A stretch of 64,000 nt of DNA from Phlyctochytrium arcticum. Lineage: Eukaryota > Chytridiomycota > Chytridiomycetes > Chytridiales > Chytridiaceae. Positions 34,954-46,140 of this stretch are shown piece by piece. A model generated the notes under the pieces. That model was given only the letters and a program-made list of their open reading frames with translations, had not been told where the DNA came from and searched no databases. The stretch is taken from positions 186,001 to 250,000 of the forward strand of contig JAHLKI010000016.1 in assembly GCA_025602905.1 (NCBI GenBank), written 5' to 3'. The translations under genes and the position numbers were made by a program. Position 1 is the first letter of the stretch. The number at the start of each line of letters is the position of its first letter.

Positions 34954-35340
34954 TCACCGCACATAATGTGGACTGCGCATTGTGGAGAGTGTGTGCACGC
35001 GCGGGATAACAAGGCATGATGTGGAGAGCTGAAAAGCTGTCTCATTCGCGGGCTGAAATAACATTGTTATTCCTTTGCAAACTGTGGTCTTGGCATAATG
35101 CAGGACGAAAAAAAAAGCAAAAAAGTGAGCCATCACCCAATGGGCAGTAACTCGCTGGACATTTTCGTAGGGCGTCCCAAGGTATCCACGCAAGGGATCC
35201 ACTACCGGAATCTGTAGCGCCCGCCTCTGCCGATACAAGCCAGGTGAGCCATCACCCAAGGGGTGATAACTCGCTGGACAAGCCAACAGGGCGTGGATCA
35301 CATACAATCCACAATCCCGATCGCCCAGTATCCCGCACAT
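34954..35340 (-). CDS. ORF with a DCGLYVIHALL motif, possibly Ulp1-protease-like remnant
   Basis: The frame from ATG 35340 begins MCGILGDRDCGLYVIHALLA. The D-C-G plus hydrophobic pattern resembles the catalytic Cys region of C48 (Ulp1-type) proteases, which are often carried by fungal DNA transposons. The His and Asp that should precede the Cys would lie upstream and are not visible, so this would be only the end of such a domain. The DNA contains two copies of GCCATCACCCAA...GG...TAACTCGCTGGACA about 110 bp apart (around 35133 and 35248). Weak call. Confidence 0.25.
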   Translation of the reverse strand: MCGILGDRDCGLYVIHALLACPASYHPLGDGSPGLYRQRRALQIPVVDPLRGYLGTPYENVQRVTAHWVMAHFFAFFFVLHYAKTTVCKGITMLFQPANETAFQLSTSCLVIPRVHTLSTMRSPHYVR

Positions 35341-35424
35341 TATATCGGTGCCGACGGGGTGAGTCACATCCTCGACCGTATGTAAGGGAGCGTTGATATA
35401 CTGTGCGAAAAACTAGTGGTGTAC

Positions 35425-35505
35425 AGGGGGATTCGACCCGGTACCAACCCCCCCTAAGACTGAGAAAGTGAACCCGCGCACCCCGAACGAGCCACCGCTC
35501 CGTCT
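35425..35505 (-). other. tRNA-like sequence with A-box and B-box look-alikes
   Basis: On the minus strand TGGCTCGTTCGG (about 35497-35486) resembles a polymerase III A box, and GGGTCGAATCC (about 35443-35433) resembles a B box at tRNA-like spacing. The T-stem does not pair well and no acceptor stem closes, so an intact tRNA is not supported. It may be a decayed tRNA or a tRNA-derived SINE head. Confidence 0.25.
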
Positions 35506-35914
35506 TAGAAACAGAAATTCTGGACTTTGCCTAATCCCTGAACTCGCGGAAACACGGGGCGGCCCGCCCTGAGCTGAGACTCGCTGCGCTTTGTGTCGAG
35601 CCAGACATGGAGATGAACCTTTGTTTTTAACGGCTGACCCAGCAGCAAAATCCATTCATTTTTACGATGGGTTTCTTTTGTACAATGGGTTTCGCCATAT
35701 GTGATGCGCGAGTAGCTAGTGATACACGCGTCGGGTTCAACCAGTTCAAGACAAATTGTGGAGGTACTTTCAACTTCTGTCGTTTCCCAAATCCCGTCTC
35801 GAGCAGCGTCTCGAGCTTGATGCCAGAGGCCGTGTAAACACATCACTCTTCACAAGCCTAATCTAGCCTTTCCCGCTGAATCCGGAATAGCGCCGTTGCA
35901 TAACATGAATCGAA

Positions 35915-36757
35915 GCTCTGGCTTTACGCGTCCGCGTTCCTTACGCAACCTGCAGAGTCAGCAAGTTCGGACAGAATCTGGCAGGATAAGAAGCTTTAAA
36001 AATCAGACACTCACACTGGATCCCCCGCCGTGCTATTTATCTCTGGAAATTTTCAACATTGTGCCCACTGTGCAATCGACTATCGACGAGTTTGACGAGA
36101 CTTTCAACGACCTGGCGACCAATATACTCCTCCTGGCTAAGAGTCTATCATTGCTGCACCGAAAAAACTCATCATTTCCTTTTTCTTTTCTAGTCAGATA
36201 TGCCCTTTCAAACAAACTTGGAACTCACGCTAAGGTTCCTCATTGCTGCACCGAAAAACTCAACTTCCCTTTTCTTTTCTAAGCACATCAGCAAGCTTTC
36301 AAACAGTCTGGACCTCGCGCTGGACCACTTCCTGTTTCTTTTCTAGGCACATCTGGAACAAACCTGGCTATGCGTTAAGATTCCATCATTGCGGCACCGA
36401 AAAACTCAACTTCCCTTTTCTTTTCTAAGCACATCGGCAAGCCTTCAAACAGCCTGGACCTCGCGCTGGACTCAACGCCTTCCAGGTAATGTCATCTGAC
36501 CAAGGTCCTATCATTGCTGTATAAAATGCTCATTTTTTCCGTCTCTTTTCTAGCCACATCGTCAAGCCTTCGGAGAAACTTGGCTACTCCACATCTCACA
36601 AACTTCATGGGTCTCAAACAAACCTGGACCCCTCTCCGGACTCAACAAACATGCTGGTCTCACCAAACGTCTTGAATCCAAACATCAGGTAATCTCTCCA
36701 CACTAACATGGATTCATCGCTGTACAAAAAAAACTCATTACCTCCCTTTTTTTCTAG
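35915..36757 (+). repeat. Partial, diverged copy of the 5.8-kb unit plus a run of intron-end-like repeats
   Basis: Bases 35915-36126 resemble 41795-42110 and 47640-47965 (CGCGTCCGCGTTCC-TACGCAA, CCCGCCGTG, ATTGTGCCCACTG-ACAATCGACTA, TTTGACGAGAC-TT). After this come six spaced copies of CATTGCTG(C/T)A-C-AAAAA-CTCA followed by a pyrimidine tract and CTAG or CTAAG, ending near 36193, 36281, 36345, 36427, 36553 and 36757. The last two are preceded by GGTAATG and GGTAATC donors and CTGAC or CTAAC branch-like sites, so they look like real introns. The intervening pieces (CACATC-TCAAGCCTTC..., CCTGGACC-CTC) look like duplicated short exons. Confidence 0.6.
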
Positions 36758-37282
36758 CGACATCTTGATGCTATTGGAGACACCTGGTTCATCAACAAAT
36801 ATCCTGGTCTCACCAACCTCTCGGTATCAACAATCCTGTTGGTCTCAACAATCCTCCTGGTCTCAACAACCTCAAAAACGATCCCTCTAGCATTCATGCG
36901 GGGACCCTCAGTCGACTCCCCCCTGGGGCAAGTGGGGGAGTTGACTACTCGGCGGGGGAATGCACCAATGCCCAGTCCCAAGTCTGGGGACCTTCAATTG
37001 TCGTAAGGCTTTGGAAGGAAGTCAGAGAGACCGGATTTCAATATACTCTTGTACTCTACATATACGTTCACCTGAAATATATATGTGCTTTTCCTTAAAT
37101 TGAATGACTTCGTTGCGGGAGATTGATCCAAACTTGTAAATTTTGCAATGGTGCAAGGATCCACAGCGGATGGATCGGACTAATTTACAGTCATGCTGCA
37201 TTTTGTTTTGATTTCAAGTATCCATTCTCCAGCAATGAAGTACTTGAAAAATTTACAGGCTGATTTCACCACCAGACTAATG

Positions 37283-37486
37283 TCAACATATTTCGATATG
37301 GCTCAGGGTGAAAATGTATCCGCTTTTCGGATAATTTCCTACAATCATGTCAGTTCAGCACATCATAAACACTGCCAAAGAATGCGATGACACACCATTT
37401 TCGGAAGATTCCTTCGCACAACTCTGGGATCGAAAGCGGAAGAAGCGGCTAACCCGGTGCGCTACTCTGAATCTCAAACGAGCCAT
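37283..37486 (-). CDS. Two-exon micro-protein, MARL type, unit A
   Basis: Exon 1 (37486-37396) encodes 30 residues and a split Gly codon. The intron (37395-37339, 57 nt) runs from GTGTGT through a CTGAC branch-type site to TTGTAG. Exon 2 (37338-37283) completes 48 residues. The N-terminus MARLRFRVAHRV is basic; the C-terminus is YIFTLSHIEIC. The same gene structure with near-identical protein occurs in unit B, and the C-terminus is shared with the plus-strand micro-gene at 38332 despite a different N-terminal half, which argues that the splice and frame are real. An A/C-rich leader (AAAACACAACTACAAAAAC) precedes the start. No known family recognised and no signal peptide evident; function unknown. 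Confidence 0.6.
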
Positions 37487-38331
37487 TTTTGATCGTATGT
37501 GGTGGGATTTTGGTTCGATGGATACAGTTTTTGTAGTTGTGTTTTCAATTCTGACTGGGGACGGCGGGATCAGTTTTCATTCGCTTATGTATTAGTCTCT
37601 CTGCGCAATGCGGGGCGAATACCACGCTTGAGGGTCAGTCGATTGTTCAACGCGTATACAAAACGTCACAACTCGATCCGTCGCCATTGGCATCTTGTTC
37701 TGTTGCTTTACGTATAATTGGCTGTTGGTCCCGCACTAGTGGTCCCGCCACTCAGGATATATCATTCTGCTGCGTATGTATGCTGTAGAGGTTCCCACCA
37801 GCCAAAGCTGCGCAAATTCTCACCAGATATTTCGTACCAAGTGTTATGGTTCTAAACTGGGATGACCGCTACTGCAAAGACACGGTCATGATTTTCCCCC
37901 GGACCATTCAGTCGTTCGTTTTCCCGTCATAGAATTTGCAAGACTGGACTCTGGATTGCTGTTACGATTCCGGGCATTTGCGCAGCAGAGACAAAGACTA
38001 CTTAATGTGTGCACGATATGGCACGACGTAGCGATGGTTATGGGTGACCTACTGATCCCAATTACTGTCTTCCTATTGTTGCTGCATGACGTTTTGTATA
38101 TATGTCCAGTCAATGACCCTCAAAGCGCGCAAGGCTGCTTCGACAATTGTCAACTTTCGGCGACTTTTACCTTTGAGCTAGTGTGGTGATATAAGACGGT
38201 AGCGAAACTTTCTTCCCCATCCAGCCAACGTCGACATATCTCGCCCACGACACGACTAGTTCAGACCCATACACAGCACGGAACACACACACACACAACT
38301 CAAAAACACAGCCCTCTCATCCACGCTAATA

Positions 38332-38543
38332 ATGGTTCATCTAAGCCGTGGTCTAGTCCACCGTTTAACTACCCGACTGCCCTCAGTTACCCACCGCCTC
38401 AAGATTCATAAGCAAGATGGGAGTGGCCACGAAGACGGTACTTCTCACTTTTCTTCAACCGCGTGGCACTCAAACTGACGATACGACTTGTATTAGGAAA
38501 AGAGAAATATGTGTTTACATTGACGCACATAGAATTGTGTTGA
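38332..38543 (+). CDS. Two-exon micro-protein, MVHL type, unit A
   Basis: Exon 1 (38332-38437) encodes 35 residues and a split Gly codon. The intron (38438-38496, 59 nt) runs from GTACTT through AAACTGAC to TTGTATTAG. Exon 2 (38497-38543) completes 50 residues. The N-terminus MVHLSRGLVHRLTTRL is basic and has a rough repeat; the C-terminus is KYVFTLTHIELC, matching the minus-strand family member. If the intron is retained, a TGA in the branch region ends the frame after 48 codons. The unit B copy differs at only a few residues. The leader is rich in ACACACAACTCAAA. Function unknown. Confidence 0.6.
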
Positions 38544-39665
38544 GGAGTTGCCTCCAATTTTGTTTTATTTGTCAGAATGTATATTCATTCTCTAGCTACT
38601 ACTTTTAGCAATCTTTTCATCACAATCATTTCATGTAGCCCATAACCCATATCCAAAAGCTCAAAAAAATCCTCTGTTCGTCAAGTTTGTCAATAGTTTG
38701 GTAGATGATCCAGGTCTTGACAGTGGGGAGGTGGCTTGAGTAGTCAATGTGACCAAATTGGGCTGATGGGAACCAGAAGCTGCCTGTGATCCGGCGTTCC
38801 CCAACGCTCAACTTTTGGACCAAAAACGACGAAAGCTTTGGCGGGGTTAACGAACAGGAAGCCCTTCTGGACAGAACGAGCTTTGACAAAGAAGATGGTC
38901 TGACGGCTGGAAGAGGAGCCAATATACTGTACTTGGACTTGTGGAGAGGAAACAGTACAAAAAAGTTTCCCGGTAGGAGAAAGTTGCGCTCAAGTTCCGA
39001 TGAAGCGATAGCTCACTACTCAAAGGAATAGGCCCCTTTAACAAGAGACGACAACAGAACCATCAACCTGTTGGGGGTGATCAATGCACCGTAATGACAG
39101 AAAGCTGTCAAAAATGTGTAAGTAAACAAACCCAAATTCGTCCTTTCGTTGAACTTTCATTGAATGTTTTTTTAGTTGCAGTAGAGATCCCGACAAGCAA
39201 GATACCGATTCCCAGCGAACGGCTCCTTCACCAATCTACATGTCGTCCGGCGTGCTATGCTGCATATAATTGACATACCGTCTTCAATACTACGGCAGTT
39301 CCTGTCAAAAGCTATATCGGATGCGGCCACAAAACATTCGCAGATACACCATTGAACACCCAATGAACTGGCTAAAGTTCAGCGCTCGTTACGATCACCA
39401 CCCATATCCACTCATCATTCCACGCGAATTGTTTTGTCATTGCCATCGGCAGTCGGGGTGGTGATTTGTGGCGAGCGCACCTCTTACTCGCTGGAAGGAT
39501 TCGCTACGTCGTGTCAACATGGATTCTTCCGTTTTACGGAGGAGCAGATTCGGCAACATAAAAACACACGTCAACAAAACCTGATCCCCCGTCCCCCAGA
39601 GCAAAATTACAACCACTGCACCCAACCAATCCACAAAAAGAAATTCCCCACCGCAGACGTTCAAA

Positions 39666-39764
39666 ATGGTTCGTTTGAGATTCAGAGTAGCCCACCGGCT
39701 TCCTTGTACACGCCTATTCCTTTTCCGATTACAACGGTTTGCAAATGACACCCGAAAATGGTAA
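39666..39764 (+). CDS. Related small ORF, MVRL type, unit A
   Basis: Thirty-two codons begin MVRLRFRVAHRLP, clearly related to the N-terminus of the minus-strand micro-gene (MARLRFRVAHRV). The frame closes on the TAA inside a strong AATG|GTAAGT donor, so a second exon is expected, but I could not find one ending in the family Y-V/I-FTL-x-HIE pattern. The unit B counterpart near 45488 is cut short after nine codons. It is probably a decaying or differently spliced member. Confidence 0.3.
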   Translation: MVRLRFRVAHRLPCTRLFLFRLQRFANDTRKW

Positions 39765-42137
39765 GTGTATTTATTATGGTTCGCTTGAGCCAGCAAATGA
39801 ACAGGATAATAACCACCACATCCAGCATACACCCAATTGATTTGGGTGGCATCTGATTTCAACCAGCACCATGACTGAATCCTTGTCAGATCTTGTCTCC
39901 AGCATCATGCTCAATTGGCACGAGTATTCGATTTCGTCTCAACAACCATCCTCTCCGACTTGCGCTTTGATGATACTCACCTCACATTGAATTAACGACG
40001 ACCCCGGCGGGTCCGCGGACGAACTTGAAGGTGTTTACCAAATGGAGCGATTTCGATGTTATCGTTTTCGCCAAGCGGCCGATCCTTGCTCGACACACGA
40101 AGTGCACATTTTCAAACTCTCGGACGAATCTGGCTTCCCAAAAGGCGAATTTCTCACTCAACCACTTCCTCGGTCTCGCGCGCGACTCGGCATCAATCTC
40201 TGTCGTCGTGTCAACATCCCGCGCAAAGATTACAGCATTGCGCCAGTCTTGCGATATAAACTGGTAGCGAAGATTCCTTCCCCGGCTAACCAACGTCGAC
40301 AAATCTAGACCGCGACACGGGCAAGGCTCAGATTCATAGCGCAACACACTGCACATAACTAAAGTATCCCCGTTTAATCACTGTCGACAGAATTACTACT
40401 ACCAAAAGGCCGAAATCGCATCGGTAAATGGACACAAACTCACTCACACTTACAGAGATACTCACATATACCCACAGCTATACACAAACCAGACCATGAC
40501 CACCAACTGTTAGTGACAACCATCATGCCTCAATTTCGATGGCGGCTTGCCAATCGCCTGCAGTAGTTGCTTTCGCGGCGAGGCTGGTTCCTCAACCAAG
40601 AATTTGATTTGAATGGTGAGATTATCCCACACTTTAGCGCCTCAAATCTAACATTGCTCATTCGCATCGTATTACTCTAGGACCCGGGGACCAAGCTCCC
40701 ACCAAAAATATCAGTTTACACTGCGCGATATTCAATTATTTTAACTAGACACATACGTGGGAAGGATAACCATCCACCACCGCGAATTTACTTTTTTTCT
40801 TCTTAAATGACACAGCTTTCAATTCCAATACATTCATAGTCTTGCTTTACATTTCAATGTGTCCGCCGTCGGCGGCATCCTAACCAGGCTCACTATTAGG
40901 AGCTGGTGGTGGTGAATGCCTATGACAATTTTCGCGGCGCAGTAACGGGCTTGGAGTGTGTCAGCCAAATGCCCCTTGCGATTTGTCCGATCTGTCAGTC
41001 AGCGAAAAAATCTTGACAGATTCCGGAAAATCTCTGGAGGGACCAGCAAAAAGAAAGGAAACGGCAGATACCACAGTCAAGAAAAGGTCACATCGGTCCA
41101 ACTTCCTTGAAGCAGTCTGGTCCGGCATTGACGGCTCATTGGATACTCGGTACCGGACTACTTCCCAGCGACCCACATTCTCGTTTTAGGCGGCAAAACA
41201 TTCCCTTTCAACCTATTGTTGACCAAACCCTCCCGATCAGATACCTCCATTGCTCCTCAGCCGATCGTTTCACCATACGACCACTGTCCGTTCGAAGCGT
41301 CGCATAACCAATTGTTCAACCTGCTCGCGTTTTCAACTTGCGTTAATCACATACAACGCCATCGCCACATATCTATCACAAACCCAATAGCCGTCAAAAA
41401 AAATGCCGGTCCTCTGGCAAGCCAAGCAACCACCAAAAAACCTTCACCGGCAAGAACATTCACTATCACCTTACTCCGCAAATTTGGATACGTTTCAATC
41501 GCCAGGGACGACAGAACTTCCTGAAAAGAATAGTCGCCATCGCAGACTCTGACATCCCTGGGATTGATTTATCGCAGTACAAAGAAACTGACGGCCATAA
41601 CCAATACTTGACCCTCTATGATATGATATACAGCAATTTCCTCCCCCCCCCCCCCCCACTACTTGTTCCTTTCACCATGGTCGTCCTTGTACGGTACACA
41701 TACCATAGATGACTTGCTTCATCCGACGCTGAATTGTTTAAAACGGCCGAAGTCCCGGCATACCCATGTTGACCATGATTGCGAAACCCTGTTTGATGCG
41801 TCCGCGTTCCATACGCAAGCCGTTCTTACACAACTGTGCCAGGACTCCCAAGACTGTGCCCATTAAATCCAGCTGGACTTGACCTTCCAAAGTCCGCCAG
41901 ACCAGACGAAATCTGTTGGGATGCGCAGAAGCTGGCACTGGCAGGACCCATAACCGGATTGATCGATATAAGGGAGGGCTTCCCAGGCCCCCCCCGCCGT
42001 GGCTCTTTGTGCTCTTTATCTCCGACAACTTTCCCAAGCATTGTGCCCACTGGACAATCGACTACCGAGAACTTTGACGAGACATTTACCAACGGCCTGC
42101 GCGAGTGATTTTATCTGTTAAGTACTATTTGCGAGAT

Positions 42138-42797
42138 ATGCTATTCGAAATGGTAACCCGCTTCGACTTAGTGATGATGGTCCTCTCCGTGTTCTTGTTT
42201 GTGGGAGGGCTGGTGGCAGTGTGTGAAGCCCTCCTACACCGAGCAGCAGTGATGGACGCATCCTATCAAGACTCCGAAGGCGACATCGATCGACGCACAC
42301 AAGTTCCTGCCAGCGTGGTTTACCACAATGACGGAGACTTGGATGCGGTGTCTGCTGCGGTACCTGCCGCTCATCTATTCCCATCATCGTTCAACCCGCT
42401 CCCCCCGGCTCCACGATGTAGGTTGAGTTGTGATGAGCGACGCATACCAGTTCCTGCCGGCGTGCTTTACCGCTACGGCCGATACTTGAATGCGGCGCCT
42501 GTGGTTCATTTACTCCCACCTTCGTGTCAGTCGACCCCCCCGGCTGCACGACATCTTGATGTTGTTGGAGACACCTGGTTCATCAACAAGTATCCTGGTC
42601 TCACCAACCTCTCGGTATCAACAATCCTGTTGGTCTCAACAATCCTCCTGGTCTCAACAACCTCAAAAACGATCCCTCTAGCATTCATGCGGGGACCCTC
42701 AGTCGACTCCCCCCTGGGGCAAGTGGGGGAGTTGACTACTCGGCGGGGGAATGCACCAATGCCCAGTCCCAAGTCTGGGGACCTTCAATTGTCGTAA
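42138..42797 (+). CDS. Chimeric ORF crossing the junction of tandem units A and B
   Basis: 219 codons from ATG 42138. The N-terminus has one strong membrane segment (VMMVLSVFLFVGGLVAV). Two diverged copies of a Pro/Ala-rich motif of about 45 residues follow (VPASVVYHNDGDLD... and VPAGVLYRYGRYLN...). After the junction at about 42549-42551 the frame runs into the start of unit B (TWFINKYPGLTNL, then repeated VSTILL) and stops at 42797. The equivalent frame in unit B is broken by a 2-base deletion (CATCCTATAGAC for CATCCTATCAAGAC), and its own 3' exons lie beyond unit B. The 3' part is therefore probably a by-product of the duplication. Family unknown. Confidence 0.4.
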   Translation: MLFEMVTRFDLVMMVLSVFLFVGGLVAVCEALLHRAAVMDASYQDSEGDIDRRTQVPASVVYHNDGDLDAVSAAVPAAHLFPSSFNPLPPAPRCRLSCDERRIPVPAGVLYRYGRYLNAAPVVHLLPPSCQSTPPAARHLDVVGDTWFINKYPGLTNLSVSTILLVSTILLVSTTSKTIPLAFMRGPSVDSPLGQVGELTTRRGNAPMPSPKSGDLQLS

Positions 42798-43073
42798 GGC
42801 TTTGGAAGGAAGTCAGAGAGACCGGATTTCAATATACTCTTGTACTCTACATATACGTTCACCTGAAATATATATGTGCTTTTCCTTAAATTGAATGACT
42901 TCGTTGCGGGAGATTGATCCAAACTTGTAAATTTTGCAATGGTGCAACGATCCACAGCGGATGGATCGGACTAATTTACAGTCATGCTGCATTTTGTTTT
43001 GATTTCAAGTATCCATTCTCCAGCAATGAAGTACTTGAAAAATTTACAGGCTGATTTCACCACCAGACTAATG

Positions 43074-43277
43074 TCAACATATTTCGATATGGCTCAGGGT
43101 GAAAATGTATCCGCCTTTCGGATAATTTCCTACAATGATGTCCGTTCAGTATATCATAAACACTGCCAAAGAATGCGATAACACACCATTTTCGGAAGAT
43201 TCCTTCGCACAACTCTGGGATCGAAAGCGGAAAAAGCGGCTAACCCGGTGCGCTACTCTGAATCTCAAACGAGCCAT
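43074..43277 (-). CDS. Two-exon micro-protein, MARL type, unit B
   Basis: Exons 43277-43187 and 43129-43074 with a 57-nt intron (GTGTGT to TTGTAG) encode 48 residues, differing from the unit A copy by about one residue (Gly for Ser before the C-terminal YIFTLSHIEIC). The branch-type site reads CTGAACGGAC here instead of CTGAACTGAC, so splicing may be weaker. Lengths of exons and intron are conserved exactly. Function unknown. Confidence 0.58.
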
Positions 43278-44134
43278 TTTTGATCGTATGTGGTGGGATT
43301 TTGTTTCGATAGATGCAGTTGTTGTAGTTGTGTTTTCAATTCTGACTGGGGACGGCGGGATAAGTTTTCATTCGCTTATGTATTAGTCTCTCTGCGCAAT
43401 GCGAGGCGAATACCGCGCTTGAGGGTCAGTCGATTGTTCAACGCGTATACAAACCGTCACAACTCGATCCGTCGCCATTAACATCTTGTTCTATTGCTTT
43501 ACGTATAATTGGCTGTAGGTGCCGCACTAGTGGTCCCGCCACTCAGGATATATCATTCTGTTGCGTATGTATGCTAGTTATCAGAGGTTCCCACCAGCCA
43601 AAGCTGCGCAAATTCTCACCAGATATTTCATACCAAGTGTTATAGTCCTAAACTGGGATGACCGCTACAGCAAAGATACGAGTAGTTCATCATGACTTTT
43701 CCCTGGACCATTCTGTCGTTCGTTTTCTCGTCATAGAATTTGCAAGACTGGACTCTGGGATCGCTTTTACGATTCCATGCATTTGCGCAGCAGAGACGAA
43801 GTGTGTGCACGATATGGCACGACGTAGCGATGGTTATGGGTGACCTTACTGATCCCTATTACTGTCTTCCTATTGTTGCTGCATGACGTTTTGTATATAT
43901 ATCCAGTCAATGGGTGACTTATGACCCTCAAAGCGCGCAAGGCTGCTTCAACAATTGTCAACTTTCGGCAACCTTTACCTTTGAGCTTGTGTGGTGATAT
44001 AAGACGGCTAGCGAAACTTTCTCCCCCATCCAGTCAACGTCGACATATCTCGCCCACAACACGACTAGTTCAGACCCATACACAGCACAGAACACACACA
44101 ACTCAAAGATACAGCCCTCTCATCCACGCTAATA

Positions 44135-44346
44135 ATGGTTCATCTCAGCCGTGGTCTAGTCCACCGTTTAACTACCCGACTGACCCGAGTTACCCACCGC
44201 CTCAAGATTCATAAGCAAGATGGGAGTGGCCACGAAGACGGTACTTCTCACTTTTCTTCAACCATGTGGCACTCAAACTGACGATACGACTTGTAGTAGG
44301 AAAAGAGAAATATGTGTTTACATTGACGCACATAGAATTGTGTTGA
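44135..44346 (+). CDS. Two-exon micro-protein, MVHL type, unit B
   Basis: Exons 44135-44240 and 44300-44346 with a 59-nt intron encode 50 residues ending KYVFTLTHIELC. It differs from the unit A copy within the LTTRL-xx-VTHRL stretch (TR for PS). The acceptor reads TTGTAGTAG, where the last AG keeps the frame. The A/C-rich leader is conserved but shorter. Function unknown. Confidence 0.58.
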
Positions 44347-46140
44347 GGAGTTGCCTCCAATTTTGTTTTATTTGTCAGAATGCATATTCATTGTTATGCT
44401 ACTTCCTATAACAATCTTTTTATCAAAATCATTTCATGTAGCCCATAAACCATATACTAAAGCTCAAAAAAATCCTCTGTTCGTCAAGTTTGTTCAGGTC
44501 TTGGTCTTGAGAGGTGTAAGGTGGCTTGAGTAGTCAATGTGACCGAATTGGGCCGATGGGAATGACAAGCTGCCTTTGTGTGATCCGGCGTTCCCCAACG
44601 CTCACCTTTTGGACCGAAACGACGAAGACCTTGGCGGGGTCAAGAAGCAGGAAGCCCTTCTGGAAAGAACGAGCGCTTATAGAGACGATGCTCTGACGGC
44701 TGGAAGAGGAGCCAATATACTTGACTTGGACTTGTGGAGAGGAAACAGTACAAAAAAGTTTCCCGGTAGGAGAAAGTTGCGCTCAAGTTCCAATGAAGCG
44801 ATAGCTCACCAATTAAAGGAATAAGCCCCTTTTAACAAGAGACGACAACAGAACCATCAACCTGTTGGGGGTGATTAATGGTCCTTAATGACAAGCTGTC
44901 AAAAATCGGTAAGTAAACAAACCCAAATCCTTCGTTGACTTTTGAATGATTTTTTTCTTGATAGCAGTGGAGAGCCCAGCATATCACACCTGCAAGACGC
45001 CAATTACTAGCAAACGACTGCTTCATCTAATTACGCATCGTCCGGCGTGCCGTGGATCTTATCAATGACAATACTTCTTCAATTTTTTGACGGGTAGCTG
45101 TCAAAAGAAATATCGCCGGCAGGCACGAAAACCAGATTTACCATTTGTTCACAGATACGTCTTTGAACACCAAAAGAACTAGTTCAAGTTCAGCGCTCGT
45201 CACGATCACCGCCCATCACTTCCCGCAAGCTCGACAAATGTGGTTTTCGTTTTCCGCTGCCGTACGATGTCATGCATCCTTCAGACATTGAGTGTCGCAA
45301 GAACTACCCTCAACCTATTTGTCGACAAAAGCCACTACGTCGTGCCAACACGAATTCCTTTATTTCACGGAAGAACAGCTTCAGCAATATAAATACGTCA
45401 ATAAAACCTGATCCCCTCGTCCCAGCCAGCATCAACAACAGATGCACGACTACCGCACAACCTTCGAAGAAACAACTTCCGGAATCACAACTATCATCAT
45501 GGCTCGCTTGACTGACCCACTTTGACCTGACCTTTTTGTTCAATCATCATCCTCTCATAACTAAATCTATCATGTCGAACCCTTATGCAAGCCACGACGC
45601 GCGCAACAAGATTATAAGCACCACACACCCAGCACAAACACTAAGCCGAAAGGTTGATAATGGCCGTCTCATTTCCCTTTTCTCTTCTTTCACATCTTCA
45701 AGCCTGAACCCCTCTCTGGACTCAACACACTTCCTGGCCTCAGCCATCCTTCCTCTCGGACAAACCTGGCTCACCACAAGGCGAATTTCTCACTCGACAT
45801 TTTCCTTAGTCTCACGCGCGGGGCTGCATCAACCTGTGTCGTCGTGTCAACCTTCATCGTGATCAGTACAGCATTCCGTCCGCTTTGCAATATCAAGAGC
45901 CAGTCAAACTTACCCCGTTGCCGGTCTTGCCGTACCAACATCGACAAAATCCAAACCACGACAAAGCCAGCATGCACACGAATACACGCCCACCCACATC
46001 CATGCACATCCACACACATTCGCACAATATATTTAGTCAAGATGTACGCGCTGAGGACTCTGGAGCTCTTCAAAGACTGTGAAGATAATGATGAATAGGA
46101 GATCGACGACGACATGGCGGACATATTGGCAGAGTATGAC

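Larger units (their letters stand above)
36758..42551 (+). repeat. Tandem unit A of a roughly 5.8-kb duplication
   Basis: The unit begins CGACATCTTGATG and ends GGCTGCACGA, and is directly followed by unit B, which begins the same way. Offsets between matching bases in A and B stay between about 5791 and 5860 along the whole length, so the two are direct tandem copies. Identity by eye is very high at the left (36758-39100) and right (40500-42548) and much lower in the middle (39100-40480). Contents: two micro-genes (37283-37486 minus, 38332-38543 plus), a related small ORF at 39666, a shared ORF of unclear status (38786-39031, mirrored at 44576-44824), a C15 run at 41643-41657 absent from B, and a membrane-protein ORF crossing the A/B junction. 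Confidence 0.9.
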
